From positions 1 through 64,000 of the forward strand of contig JBBDYH010000140.1 of NCBI GenBank assembly GCA_040901795.1: a stretch of DNA of 64,000 bases, written 5' to 3'. Position 1 is the stretch's first letter. Every line of letters starts with the position of its first letter. The notes under the pieces were generated by a model. That model saw only the letters and a list, made by a program, of their open reading frames with translations, had not been told where the DNA came from and did no database searches. The position numbers were made by a program, and so were the translations under genes. Source of the stretch: JBBDYH01 sp040901795 (GTDB lineage Bacteria; Planctomycetota; Planctomycetia; Pirellulales; JALHPA01). Shown one piece after another: positions 42,907-51,793 of this stretch.

Positions 42907-43587
42907 TTACTCATCCCTCCGCCCACTGGCGAGCATCACGTAATAGATCAGCGTCAGGATCGCTTGCAGCGTCGCAGCAACATACGTCAAGGCGGCCGCA
43001 TTGAGCACTTTGTTCACGTGCGACATCTCTTGCTCGTCCACAATGCCATGGCTCACCAATAGAGCTTTGGCGCGATTGCTGGCGTTGAACTCGACCGGGA
43101 GGTTCACAAGCTGGAACACCACCACGCAGGCGAACAGCGCGATACCGAACCAGATGATCGGCTGGACATTCATAATGATGCCGAGGATCAACAGCAATAA
43201 CCCGCCGCTGCTGCCGAAGCTGGCCGCTGGGACGGCCGCGTTGCGGACCACGAGCGGCGCGTACTCGTCGGCGTCTTGGAGCGCGTGCCCTGCCTCGTGC
43301 GCTGCAATGCCCACCGCCGCCATCGAGCGCGACTGATAAACCTCGGGGCTCAGCCGCAGCACTTTGGCCCGCGGATCGTAGTGGTCGCTTAAGTGGCCGG
43401 GGACTTGTTCGATATCGACGCCTTGCAGGCCCGCCGAATCGAGAAGATGTCTCGCAGCGGCCGCGCCGCTGAGCGATGCCGGCACTTTCCGCGCAGCGCC
43501 GTACGTGCTGTGAATGCGGTATTGAGCCCACAGGCCAAGTATCAAGGCCGGGGAAATGAACAACAGATACATCGGGTCGAAGATCAT
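42907..43587 (-). CDS. YugP-type neutral zinc metallopeptidase
   Basis: A 226-residue inner-membrane protein of PF04298. There is an N-terminal TM helix (MYLLFISPALILGLWAQY), the zinc-binding VGIAAHEAGHALQDADEY near residue 95, and three C-terminal hydrophobic helices (SGGLLLLILGIIMNVQPIIW, ALFACVVVFQLVNLPVEFNASN, LQAILTLIYYVMLASG). The LPVEFNASNRA phrase is a family signature. Members are predicted membrane proteases; the substrate is not established. Confidence 0.92.
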   Translation of the reverse strand: MIFDPMYLLFISPALILGLWAQYRIHSTYGAARKVPASLSGAAAARHLLDSAGLQGVDIEQVPGHLSDHYDPRAKVLRLSPEVYQSRSMAAVGIAAHEAGHALQDADEYAPLVVRNAAVPAASFGSSGGLLLLILGIIMNVQPIIWFGIALFACVVVFQLVNLPVEFNASNRAKALLVSHGIVDEQEMSHVNKVLNAAALTYVAATLQAILTLIYYVMLASGRRDE

Positions 43588-43944
43588 CGTTGGATTCCTA
43601 AGCTAACTGGTGTTCCAGCATGACGTGCTGGTTGTACTTCGGCATCGTGCCGGAACTATTGGTTCTTACGGAATCAGAGCCAGCGCAGTTCAAACGAGGC
43701 GGCTGCCGTCTGAGCCGTATGTCATTGAAGACTAATGCCTTGCGTAGCGACGGCAGGTACTACGGACTGCCAAAATAACGGTTGGGATCGTTCCACCCCT
43801 AGGGGCGAAGCACCTTTTGTGCCGCAACCCTAGTCGTTGAACAGAGCTTGTTCGAAAGAGAAAGCGACGATGAGTCGTCGCACTCCAGAAGGGGATACGG
43901 TAGGATTCGTAGGTTATCCCGCCGACTCCATATTAATCCCGCCG
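43588..43944. other. Gene-free interval with an AAAGCGACGATGAGTCGTCG repeat
   Basis: 357 bases between divergent genes with no supported coding sequence. A repeat at 43861-43888 (CGACGA, TGAG, TCGTCG, then CACTCCA) also occurs at 46009-46037 and twice in the kinase gene. An open frame that begins upstream at 43837 runs into the 43945 gene but crosses this repeat, so it is not used as the start. Confidence 0.6.
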
Positions 43945-45075
43945 ATGGTCCATCTTCGCTTGCCGCTCGGGTTGGTCGCTTCTGTTTTGCTGGTGTTGCT
44001 CGCCGGCGGGTGCTATGAGAACGACACCAGTTCGGCCGCGCCTCCTGATTTCTCGGCGGCGGTGCTGCCCAGCGATGATGCGCTCACACGCCGGATCGAC
44101 GAGCTGCTGGAGTTTACGCGCGACAACCGCCGGCTAAACAGCCGCGACCACGCCGCCTGGCAGGTAGTCCATGGCGTGCTGGCGTTCGGCGGCGAATTCC
44201 AGATCGAGCACGAGGGACTGCTCGTACCGGCGCTTGATTGGCTGCTGTCCGGGCAGGGCAGGCTTCGCGGCTGGAACGTTCGCGCGGGTGGCGCAAACGA
44301 CAAAGGCCCAATCGCCGTGCTGGAGCCCGGCTCGAAGGAAGGCCAGGGCCATCCGGATCAGTGGCTGGGCTATCTCTCGCAGACGGGGCTGGGCCTCGAT
44401 GAGGAGATCGTTGCCGGCGGCCATAGTTACACGATCCGGGACTTGCTCGAACAAGCCAAGTGGGACATCTACGAAGGGATGGAGGCGACTTGGACGCTGA
44501 TGGCGTTCAGCGTTTACATGCCACTCGAAGCCGAATGGGAGAACAAGCGCGGCGAGAAATGGAACGTGGAGCGCGTTGTGGCGATGGAAGCCGGACAACT
44601 CGGCCCGCCGGAACCTGGCCAGTTCAGCGTCGGCGACAGCGCCTGCGGCGGCTCGCATCGTTTGTTTGGCCTGGCCGTGATGCTCAACAAGTACCTCGCC
44701 GAGACCGGCAACAGCCCGGATGAGCTCAAGGGGGGCTGGAAACTGGCGAACATGAAGTTGCAAGACGCCAAGCGGATCGCGCGGCAGTTTCAGCAGCCGG
44801 ACGGCACGTTTTCGGCGCATTACTTCAACCGAGCCGGCACTACCGCCAACGTCTCCGAACGGATCGGAACGACGGGGCATACTTTTGAAATGCTGGCGAC
44901 GACGATGAGCCAGCAGGAAATCCGAGAGCCGTGGATGCGGAAGGCGGCCGATCAGCTTTGCACGCTGCTCGAGCAGACTCGCGAAATCGAACTCGACGTG
45001 GGCGGCCTGTATCACGCCTGCCACGGCTTGTTCGTCTATCGGCAGCGGCTGGCCAACGCATCTCTCGAACAGTAG
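43945..45075 (+). CDS. Conserved planctomycete lipoprotein of unknown function
   Basis: A 376-residue protein with a lipoprotein signal (LGLVASVLLVLLAGGC, Cys as lipobox), so probably attached to a membrane facing the periplasm. The mature part is mostly helical, with IDELLEFTRDNRRLNSRDHAAWQVVHGVLAFG, HPDQWLGYLSQTG, ACGGSHRLFGLAVMLN, GTFSAHYFNRAG and ERIGTTGHTFEMLA. The regular spacing of Trp/His/Gly-rich turns suggests an alpha/alpha toroid, but no catalytic motif is certain. It resembles proteins conserved among planctomycetes that often carry an unreliable ADP-ribosylation-factor annotation. The ATG at 43945 is chosen because the signal peptide starts there. Confidence 0.8.
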   Translation: MVHLRLPLGLVASVLLVLLAGGCYENDTSSAAPPDFSAAVLPSDDALTRRIDELLEFTRDNRRLNSRDHAAWQVVHGVLAFGGEFQIEHEGLLVPALDWLLSGQGRLRGWNVRAGGANDKGPIAVLEPGSKEGQGHPDQWLGYLSQTGLGLDEEIVAGGHSYTIRDLLEQAKWDIYEGMEATWTLMAFSVYMPLEAEWENKRGEKWNVERVVAMEAGQLGPPEPGQFSVGDSACGGSHRLFGLAVMLNKYLAETGNSPDELKGGWKLANMKLQDAKRIARQFQQPDGTFSAHYFNRAGTTANVSERIGTTGHTFEMLATTMSQQEIREPWMRKAADQLCTLLEQTREIELDVGGLYHACHGLFVYRQRLANASLEQ

Positions 45076-45089
45076 ACGATCGCGATTCG

Positions 45090-45416
45090 TCAATCCGGTT
45101 TGCTTTCGGAAAATGGCGCAAACCACTCTTCGATCAATCCCGCTCGCCGGCGAGTTTCGGCTTGAATGGCCACCACGTTGCCCTGGTTGTCGATCAGGTG
45201 GATCACTCCTCCGCTTGCGCCGGTACGTGCGATCACGCGCGGTCTGTTGTCCCCACCGAGGATGGACAGTTCTCCGCACTCCACGCGGCCGGCCCTTAAA
45301 ATGGTCGAGGGTAGATTCGACGCGCGCAGCTCCCGCTGCATCAGCTTCGGCTTGATGGCCGTGCCGAGCGCCAGGAACAAGAGTGGGTAAACGATCCATC
45401 GTTCGCGGGTGGACAT
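45090..45416 (-). CDS. Small membrane-anchored protein of unknown function
   Basis: A 108-residue protein: an N-terminal TM helix (IVYPLLFLALGTAIKP) followed by a small soluble domain with strands (GELSILGGDNRPRVIARTG, GGVIHLIDNQGNVVAIQAE). No family was recognised. It converges on the 43945 lipoprotein gene (15 bases apart) and lies 21 bases from the next minus-strand gene, so it may be co-transcribed with the upstream 45438 gene. Confidence 0.65.
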   Translation of the reverse strand: MSTRERWIVYPLLFLALGTAIKPKLMQRELRASNLPSTILRAGRVECGELSILGGDNRPRVIARTGASGGVIHLIDNQGNVVAIQAETRRRAGLIEEWFAPFSESKPD

Positions 45417-45437
45417 GTGAGGCTCCGAGGAATCGGG

Positions 45438-45887
45438 TCAGGATTTACGGTGTCGGCGGTGCTTCAATTGATGGCGCTCTTCGGCCTCTTCGATTGAATG
45501 CGAATGGGTGAGTTTGCCGTCGTGCTCGGCCAATCGCGAAAGCTTATTGTAGTGCCTATGCAAGGTCGCGATCTCCTCTTCGCTGAGGTCCTCGATGTTG
45601 ATCAGTCGGTTGCTGGCGCCCTCGATCGCGGCGACCAGCTCGTTGAGCTTAAGCTGCAGTGCGACAGCTTCCTTGTTCTGCGAGCGCTGAATCAAGAAGA
45701 CCATCAGGAAGGTAACGATCGTCGTACCGGTGTTGATCACGAGCTGCCAGGTATCGCTGAAACCGAAGAGCGGCCCGCTCACGAGCCAGACCACGATGAC
45801 TCCTGCTGCCAAAATGAACGCCGCCGAGCTGCCGCTCCAATGCGTAGCCACGAGAGCGATGCGCTCCATCCAGCCCTTACGCTTCAT
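45438..45887 (-). CDS. Low-affinity iron permease family membrane protein
   Basis: A 149-residue protein of PF04120 type. The N-terminal half has two TM helices (HWSGSSAAFILAAGVIVVWLV and TWQLVINTGTTIVTFLMVFLI), followed by the hallmark QRSQNKEAVALQLKLNELVAA and the acidic NRLINIEDLSEEEIATLHRHY. The tail is His/Arg rich (HQLKHRRHRKS). Despite the family name, iron transport is not shown for bacterial members. Confidence 0.9.
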   Translation of the reverse strand: MKRKGWMERIALVATHWSGSSAAFILAAGVIVVWLVSGPLFGFSDTWQLVINTGTTIVTFLMVFLIQRSQNKEAVALQLKLNELVAAIEGASNRLINIEDLSEEEIATLHRHYNKLSRLAEHDGKLTHSHSIEEAEERHQLKHRRHRKS

Positions 45888-46008
45888 AGGCGATCCTTTG
45901 GAGTGCGATGACTTGTCGTCGTTCGACTGAGCTCACGTCGAAGTCGCTTTCTTTTTCAAACAGCTTAAAATCAGAATGGCACTCGCCTACTCGGCCCTAT
46001 AGAAATCC

Positions 46009-46037
46009 AAAGCGGCGACGAGTCGCCGCACTCCAAA
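46009..46037. repeat. AAAGCGGCGACGAGTCGCCG repeat
   Basis: Palindrome with CGGCGAC, GA, GTCGCCG followed by CACTCCAAA, nine bases after the stop side of the 46046 gene. Same family as 43861 and the two copies in the kinase. Confidence 0.85.
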
Positions 46038-46045
46038 AGCGCGAT

Positions 46046-47407
46046 TTACACGCCGGTCGGATACGTCTCGGGCACTTCCTCAACTGCGGCCGGCTCGATG
46101 TGCAAGGGATGCAGCGCGTGCGACTCGTCGATGAAGAGCAGCGCATCATACCGCCGCGGCATCACGCTGGGAACGTAGTTGCCGTGGCGCTCGTATTCCG
46201 GGTGGTAGACAACGCCGATCGCGCGATGGCCGCGTTCTTCGTACATCGGGCTCGCGCGGGGCGTGTCGCGCAGCAAGAGCAGCTTGTTTTCCTCACCAGC
46301 CCGATGCAGCACGTCCTCCCAGCTCTCCGCGCGCCCCGGAGGAACGTCCATGATCTCCATAGGCGCGTCCCAGCTTTCGCCGGCGATGACGGTCCCGCGG
46401 TGAGAACTGAAGCCCACCAGCACCACGTCGTCTTCGCCGTGCTCCTCGCGGACAAGCTGGCCCACGTTCACCTCTCCTTGCTCGCGCATGTCGGTCGCCC
46501 GCGCGTCGCCGATGTGCGTGTTGTGCTCCCAGACGATCGCCTTCGCTCCTGGACCATGGCGCCGCATTAAACGTTCGAGCGTCTCGACCATGTGGCCATC
46601 GCGGACGTTCCAAGAGGAGGCGCCGCCCCGAACCATTGTGCGATAGTATCGCTCCGCATTCTTGGCCACCAGGGCGTTTTGCTCGGCGTTGAAATACGAT
46701 TCGCGGCCGTCAGAACCTGCCCGCTGTGGCGGGTCGTAGCCCAGACCGCTTTGGCGAAGCTCACGCAGCAGGCCGACTACCTCGTCCTCGCACGTCTCGG
46801 GCACCCACATGGTCGCGCGGGCATATTGTTGCACGTCTTCGCCATACGGCTCGAAGCACTCGAAAGCACGCAGGGCGGCTCCCACCGCCTGGCCGTCCAT
46901 GCGCGACAAATAACCAATCACAGCGCGCATCGAATCCCAAAGACTATACACGTCGAGGCCATAGAAGCCGACCTGCTCTGTTTCGGGTAACTTCTCGTTA
47001 TGGGCGCGGAGCCACTCGGCCAGCTCGACGACCTCGAGGTTGGCCCACATCCAGGTCGGCCAGCGGTTGAAGGCGTGAAGCACCTCGCGGGCGTTGCGAC
47101 CGGAATTCTGGAACCCGCGGACGTACCGGTTGACGCGATAACAATCCGGCCAGTCTCCTTCTACGGCGATGAACGAGAAGCCTTTCTCACGGATCAGTCG
47201 CTCGCTGAGGCGGTGTCGCCAGGAGTAGTACTCGGAAGTGCCGTGCGATGCTTCGCCTAACAGCACGAAGTGCGAATCGCCAACGAGCGCGAGCAGCGAA
47301 TCCAGATCCTGGCTATCGTGCAAGGGGAGCGACCGCCGGCCGACTTCATCAACCAGAGCCGTGGTGGCAATCCCCTCGCCGGCCCCCTGCCGTCGTTTGA
47401 GCGCCAT
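46046..47407 (-). CDS. Erythromycin esterase-like protein
   Basis: A 453-residue protein of the EreA/ChaN-like fold, probably cytoplasmic. Catalytic-type motifs are FVLLGEASHGTSEYYSWRHRL near residue 50, FIAVEGDWPDCYRVNRYV, QVGFYGLDVYSLWDSM, and AIVWEHNTHIGDARATDM near residue 300. PRRYDALLFIDESHALHPL lies near the C-terminus. GAGGAG lies upstream of the ATG. It is followed, on the transcript side, by no other gene, and preceded by a hydrolase and a phosphoribosyltransferase on the same strand. In mycobacteria a protein of the Rv2030c type joins an esterase-like and a phosphoribosyltransferase domain, so the three probably act together. The physiological substrate is unknown; drug esterase activity should not be assumed. 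Confidence 0.9.
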   Translation of the reverse strand: MALKRRQGAGEGIATTALVDEVGRRSLPLHDSQDLDSLLALVGDSHFVLLGEASHGTSEYYSWRHRLSERLIREKGFSFIAVEGDWPDCYRVNRYVRGFQNSGRNAREVLHAFNRWPTWMWANLEVVELAEWLRAHNEKLPETEQVGFYGLDVYSLWDSMRAVIGYLSRMDGQAVGAALRAFECFEPYGEDVQQYARATMWVPETCEDEVVGLLRELRQSGLGYDPPQRAGSDGRESYFNAEQNALVAKNAERYYRTMVRGGASSWNVRDGHMVETLERLMRRHGPGAKAIVWEHNTHIGDARATDMREQGEVNVGQLVREEHGEDDVVLVGFSSHRGTVIAGESWDAPMEIMDVPPGRAESWEDVLHRAGEENKLLLLRDTPRASPMYEERGHRAIGVVYHPEYERHGNYVPSVMPRRYDALLFIDESHALHPLHIEPAAVEEVPETYPTGV

Positions 47408-47471
47408 GGGTCAAACTCCTCGTGGGGCAGACATTCCTGTCTGCCGAACCCCCCCGCGTCCAACAAATCAC

Positions 47472-48167
47472 TTACCCCAACTGGTTCGTCGCCGTACCGC
47501 TCAGATGCTGCGTAAACCAATCAGCGGCCAGCCGCGCCACGGCTTCGAGGGCGCCGGGTTCCTCAAATAAATGCGTGGCGCGCGGCACAATCTCGATTCT
47601 CTTTTCGCGGGCTTTGACAAGCTTCTCGTAGGCTTCCTCGTTCAGGTCGAGCACCGGCAAATCGTGGCCGCCGACAATCAGGAGCACAGCCGCGCGGACG
47701 TCCTCGAGCGCATCCCCCGCCAAATCGGGCCGGCCGCCGCGCGAGACCACGGCCCAGATAGCGGGCCGTCCGGCGGCGGCGACCAATGCCGCAGCGGCGC
47801 CGGTGCTGGCGCCGAAGTAGCCAACCCGCAGGTCGCGCGTCGTCGGGCTCTCGGCCAGCCAGTCGGTGGTCTTGATGAGCCGCGCCGCCAGCAGCGGAAT
47901 GTCGAAGCGGAAATGCGCCGTGGTGACGTCCACTCGCTCTTCTTTATGCGTGAGCAAATCGACCAACAACGTCGCCAACCCCGCATCGTGAAGCACGTCG
48001 GCAACGAAGCGATTGCGTGGGCTGAAGCGGCTGCTGCCGCTGCCGTGCGCGAACAAAACGACGGCCTGCGCCGACTCGGGTAGTGTCAGATTGCCTTCTA
48101 GCGAACCATCGCTGAGAGCAATTCGAATCGTCTGTTCGGTCTTGTTTCCGGTAAGTTGGTAAGGCAT
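47472..48167 (-). CDS. Alpha/beta hydrolase (dienelactone hydrolase-like)
   Basis: A 231-residue soluble hydrolase. AVVLFAHGSGSSRFSPRN gives the oxyanion region, LLVDLLTHKEER follows, and the nucleophile elbow is VGYFGASTGAAAALVAAA (Ser in GAST). The acid lies in LLIVGGHDLPVL, and the final His in VPRATHLFEEPGALE. The ATG at 48165-48167 is chosen because AGGAGGG lies seven bases upstream; a longer frame crosses the repeat block at 48181-48325. It lies in the middle of the esterase/phosphoribosyltransferase cluster. Confidence 0.9.
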   Translation of the reverse strand: MPYQLTGNKTEQTIRIALSDGSLEGNLTLPESAQAVVLFAHGSGSSRFSPRNRFVADVLHDAGLATLLVDLLTHKEERVDVTTAHFRFDIPLLAARLIKTTDWLAESPTTRDLRVGYFGASTGAAAALVAAAGRPAIWAVVSRGGRPDLAGDALEDVRAAVLLIVGGHDLPVLDLNEEAYEKLVKAREKRIEIVPRATHLFEEPGALEAVARLAADWFTQHLSGTATNQLG

Positions 48168-48180
48168 GGTTCGCCCTCCT

Positions 48181-48325
48181 TGTACACTCTCGTTCTCAAG
48201 GCTCCATCTGCTCGTTCCCAGGCTCTGCCTGGGAACGCACTGTTCCGCAGGCACTGCCTGCTCTTCCGCACGGCGGAGCCGTGCCAGCAGTGGGTTCCCA
48301 GGCAGAGCCTGGGAACCAGGGAATC
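48181..48325. repeat. CCAGGCTCTGCCTGG palindromes within the hydrolase operon
   Basis: CGTTCCCAGGCTC at 48213 with its arm ending at 48237, an intermediate AGGCACTGCCTG at 48250, and a second copy at 48294-48317. They separate the phosphoribosyltransferase stop from the hydrolase ribosome binding site and could form stem-loops in a common transcript. Confidence 0.85.
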
Positions 48326-48335
48326 GGGTTATTCA

Positions 48336-48995
48336 TCATCTGCTTCCGACTGGCTTGTGATGCGCCGCCTCGTCGAGCAGTCGCTGCACCTCCTGATCGC
48401 TGGTTTGCGAAAAATCCTCGTACCACATGCCGACCGCGTGGAATGGCGACGGTGTTTCGGCACAGACGACTTCATCGACGAATGCCTCGAATTCCTGGCA
48501 AGTGGCGCCCGCCGCGACCGGCACGGCGACAACGATGCGGGCTGGCGACTGCCGCCGCAGGGCTTCCGCGGCAGCTTTCATCGTCGAGCCGGTTGCCAAT
48601 CCGTCGTCCACGAGGATGATTGTCTGATCTTGGATTACCGGGCGGGGACGACCACCGCGGTACAATGCCTCGCGGCGGCGAAGCTCTCGCTCCTCCTCGG
48701 CGGCCACCCGTTCAATGGTTTTGTCGCTGATGCGCAGGAAATCGATCGTCTCTTGATTGAGGACTCGCACATTGCCGCTGGCGATTGCCCCCATGGCGAG
48801 CTCCTCATGTCCCGGCACGCCCAGTTTACGCACCAAGAATATGTCCATTGGAACGTGCAGTTCCTGGGCAACCTCAAACGCAACGGGGACACCGCCGCGC
48901 GGCAGGCCCAACACCAGGACATCGGGCCGATCGGCATAGTGCCCCAGAAAACCGGCGAGCAGTCGGCCCGCATGAGTTCGGTCGTGGAACGTCAT
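48336..48995 (-). CDS. Phosphoribosyltransferase-family protein
   Basis: A 219-residue type I PRTase fold protein. The N-terminal hood has LVLGLPRGGVPVAFEVA and FLVRKLGVPGHEELAMGAIASG. The PRPP loop is IILVDDGLATGSTMKAA near residue 125. HAVGMWYEDFSQTSDQEV closes the domain, a phrase shared by PRTases that occur with erythromycin esterase-like and dienelactone hydrolase-like proteins. The substrate is unknown. First gene of the three-gene minus-strand cluster; AAAGGA lies upstream of the ATG. Confidence 0.92.
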   Translation of the reverse strand: MTFHDRTHAGRLLAGFLGHYADRPDVLVLGLPRGGVPVAFEVAQELHVPMDIFLVRKLGVPGHEELAMGAIASGNVRVLNQETIDFLRISDKTIERVAAEEERELRRREALYRGGRPRPVIQDQTIILVDDGLATGSTMKAAAEALRRQSPARIVVAVPVAAGATCQEFEAFVDEVVCAETPSPFHAVGMWYEDFSQTSDQEVQRLLDEAAHHKPVGSR

Positions 48996-49134
48996 GATGG
49001 CACCGTCCTTTGTTGCTGACAGTTATATATGTGTGCAGTTTTTGTGCCTTGGAAGGGGGTTTGCAAGTTTCGAATCGCATCATCTTCGCTGGATACTGGA
49101 CACTGCCCATTGGCCCGACGCGTCAACACATAGC

Positions 49135-51336
49135 CTACGGCATATCAGCCCGCGCGGCCTTTTCATGGTGTGGCGGTTTTCGGCCGATGCCGAAGAGGTA
49201 ATGTTGCGTACGGATGAAGAGCATGCCGTCGGAGATCGCCGGCGTAGAGACGCAGGGGTCGCCAAGTGGATTGCTGGCCAGGAGCTCGAACTTGGGGCCT
49301 GCGCGGACTACGCGGACGTCGCTCTCTTCGCTGGTGAAGTACAGCTTGCCGTCGGCCGCGACGGGTGAGGCGGTGTAGCCTCCGCCACCCCCGAGGCGCT
49401 CGCGGTAAACCTGTTTGCCGGTCTGCGCCTCGAAGCAAGTCAAAATGCCCGCGTTCGTGCAGGTGTAGAGGTAGTTGTCGTAGACGATCGGCGTGGGCAT
49501 GTACGGCCCGCCTTTCTCGGTGCTCCAGGCGACGGCGTCGTTGGTGGTCTCGCCCTTCTTGAGCGAGATGTCGCCGGTCGCGCCGGGGCGAATGGCGTAG
49601 ATCGGCTTTATCGGGCGGTAGCCGCTGCTGACGAAGATCAAACCCGCGCCGAAGACCGGCGTCGGCACGGTGATCTCGGAGTGCGGGCCGAGCCGCCACA
49701 ACTCCTCGCCCGTCCGCGGATCGTAGCCGCGGGCGTAGCGGGTGGCATTGGTAACCAGCTCCACGCGGTCGGGGGTCTCGACGATCGTCGGCGTGCCCCA
49801 CGAAGGGATCTCGTCGCGCGGCGTGCGCCAAGTCTCTTCGCCGTCGGCGAGGCTGTACGCCGCGAGGAACGAGTCCTTGCCCACGTCGCACTGCACGATC
49901 ACCCGATCCTGATAGAGGATCGGCGAGCTGCCGAAGCCCCATTGATAGTCGGCGTCGAAGAACCAGCCGGAGTCGAGCACGCCGAGGCTCTTCTGCCAGA
50001 GGAGCTTGCCGTCGCGATCGTAGCAGTACAGCCCCTCGGAGCCGAACGACGCGACGACGTGGACGCCGTCGGTCGCGGGCGTCGGGTTGGCGTGGCTGGC
50101 TTTCGGGTGGCGCTTGATCTTTGGCACGCCGGTGCAGGCGGTCCGCTCCCAGAGAATCTCGCCGGTGCTCTTGTCGAGGCAGTACACCCGCCAGGAATGC
50201 TCGGCCGACTCGTTGACCGAATCGACGTCGCCGTACAGTCCCGTGCGGAGCTCGGCCTTGCCAGCGCTGCTAACCGCCGTGGTGAGATAGACGCGGTCGT
50301 CCCAGACGATAGGGCAGGAGTGGCCGAGTCCCGGGATCGGCGTCTTCCAACGGATGTTGAGGTCCTTGGTGGCGTCCCAGACGAGCGGGGGGAACTGGCC
50401 GTCGGCGATTCCGGAGGCGCGCGGTCCGCGGAATGAGGGCCAGTTCAAAGGCGACGTGACCACGCCGCCAGGATCGTCGATTGCGGCCGCCACCGGCGCG
50501 GGTTTGTTGGACGACTCGACACGGCGGAAGATCATCTCTGACGTGTCGCGCTTGGAGATTAAACTAGTCACCATGTCGCCTTCGCGGCGGAAGGTGAGCG
50601 TGCTCGTGCCATCTGGATTTTGGAACGAATCCGAATCGATGGCGGTGAGCGGGCTGGCCGGTCCGGCGACGCCGCGAGCGGTGAACTTGCCTTCCTCAAT
50701 GGCGATTGTCAATTCCGAGCCTTCGTCACTGCGGTACGTGCCCGCGTATGCAGCCAAGACGTCGCGATCGACCGTCACTTCGGGGATTGCGGGCGGCTTG
50801 GCGCCGGCCTTTGTGAGCAGTTCGGCGACGGCAGCGTGTTTGGCGGGCGTCGCGGCGAGCGCCTTCGTCAGGGCCTGTTCGTTCAAGACCGTTTCGTTCA
50901 ATTTGGCCCCGTCAAGGATCGCCGCGACGAACTTGACGTCACCCTTGGCTGCCGCACTGCGCAGCGCTTTGCCGGCATCCTCGGCCCCGGCTTCGACCAG
51001 CGCCTTGACGATGTCCACGTAATTGCGGGATACCGCCCAATCGAGCGGTGAGGATTTGTAGAAGGTGTCCTTGGCGTTAACGTCGGCCTTGTGTTGCAAG
51101 AGCAGCTTGACGACTGCGAGGTGCCCCTTGTCGGCGGCGAAGGAAAGAGCCGTGGCGCCGTATGAGTTTTTAAAGTTGACATCGACCCCCTTGCCGAGGA
51201 GCGCCTGCACCGTGTCGGCATCGCCTTTCTTGGCGGCGGCCAAGAGATCCTCGCCGGGATCGGCCGCCCGCGCCGTGAGAGTCAGGGATACGATTAGTAG
51301 CAGCAATAGGATGGGAATGCGCGGCATGGAGTGCAT
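49135..51336 (-). CDS. Secreted ankyrin-repeat and PQQ-propeller fusion protein
   Basis: A 733-residue envelope protein. The signal peptide is IPILLLLLIVSLTLTARA. Ankyrin repeats run from about residue 27 to 175 (DADTVQALLGKGVDVNFKNS, GATALSFAADKGHLAVVKLL, ADVNAKDTFYKSSPLDWAV). A beta domain at about 180-270 (AAYAGTYRSDEGSELTIAIE) looks like a small barrel. A PQQ-type propeller fills about 295-715, with NWPSFRGPRASGIADGQFP, SCPIVWDDRVYLTTAV and DKSTGEILWERTA. The FRGP phrase is common in planctomycete PQQ proteins. Start choice: the ATG at 51336 or the third codon later (51327); neither has a clear ribosome site. Confidence 0.87.
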   Translation of the reverse strand: MHSMPRIPILLLLLIVSLTLTARAADPGEDLLAAAKKGDADTVQALLGKGVDVNFKNSYGATALSFAADKGHLAVVKLLLQHKADVNAKDTFYKSSPLDWAVSRNYVDIVKALVEAGAEDAGKALRSAAAKGDVKFVAAILDGAKLNETVLNEQALTKALAATPAKHAAVAELLTKAGAKPPAIPEVTVDRDVLAAYAGTYRSDEGSELTIAIEEGKFTARGVAGPASPLTAIDSDSFQNPDGTSTLTFRREGDMVTSLISKRDTSEMIFRRVESSNKPAPVAAAIDDPGGVVTSPLNWPSFRGPRASGIADGQFPPLVWDATKDLNIRWKTPIPGLGHSCPIVWDDRVYLTTAVSSAGKAELRTGLYGDVDSVNESAEHSWRVYCLDKSTGEILWERTACTGVPKIKRHPKASHANPTPATDGVHVVASFGSEGLYCYDRDGKLLWQKSLGVLDSGWFFDADYQWGFGSSPILYQDRVIVQCDVGKDSFLAAYSLADGEETWRTPRDEIPSWGTPTIVETPDRVELVTNATRYARGYDPRTGEELWRLGPHSEITVPTPVFGAGLIFVSSGYRPIKPIYAIRPGATGDISLKKGETTNDAVAWSTEKGGPYMPTPIVYDNYLYTCTNAGILTCFEAQTGKQVYRERLGGGGGYTASPVAADGKLYFTSEESDVRVVRAGPKFELLASNPLGDPCVSTPAISDGMLFIRTQHYLFGIGRKPPHHEKAARADMP

Positions 51337-51353
51337 GGTTAGGTAGGGGGGGG

Positions 51354-51623
51354 TTATGCTCCGAATCCAACAGCTCTAAATGGATACCACAATCCACGTA
51401 CAACAATCGGCCCCATATGCTCGCGCACAAAGTGATGTTCAAGCTCTGCCGTTTTGACGTTAGCGGACACACGAAGCGTGGTCTTGTCGTCTGGCAGACG
51501 ATAACCGGCGCGTGCAACGATCTCGAAGGCGTCCGCGATTGACAATGCGGTGACGCCGTACCCAAGCGGTCCTCTGGGATCCGGTCCATCAATCCAGAAT
51601 GCTGTGAGTCTGCAATTGCTCAT
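51354..51623 (-). CDS. Small conserved protein of unknown function
   Basis: An 89-residue soluble protein with VTAFWIDGPDPRGPLGYGVTALSIADAFEI near its start and MGPIVVRGLWYPFRAVGFGA at its end. The ordered aromatic and glycine pattern and normal codon use suggest a real gene. It resembles small families with an x-F-W-x-E-G-P start and a G-P-I-V-V-R-G-x-W-Y-P end, which are of unknown function. It lies 17 bases from the ankyrin-PQQ gene on the same strand. Confidence 0.7.
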   Translation of the reverse strand: MSNCRLTAFWIDGPDPRGPLGYGVTALSIADAFEIVARAGYRLPDDKTTLRVSANVKTAELEHHFVREHMGPIVVRGLWYPFRAVGFGA

Positions 51624-51649
51624 GGCGCGTGAAGCGACCTAACGATCTA

Positions 51650-51780
51650 AATCGTGGGCCTTTGAGTCGAACCCCGTTGGGGTTCATTATAGGTGGGGGT
51701 TCTCGCGAACCCAGGGTGGCGCGGCTGCGCCGCTTACCCCGGGCTTTGGAGTCAAACCCCTTCGGGGTATTGGGATTCGC
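51650..51780. repeat. AACCCCGTTGGGGTT hairpins downstream of oppD
   Basis: Several short hairpins in a row: AACCCC, GTT, GGGGTT at 51669-51683, GGGGTTCTCGCGAACCC at 51694-51710, GGCGCGGCTGCGCC at 51718-51731, and ACCCCTTCGGGGT at 51756-51768. They lie between oppD and the 51354 gene. Repeats with terminator-like position but no U-tract. Confidence 0.7.
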
Positions 51781-51793
51781 CATCCTGGGTTCA

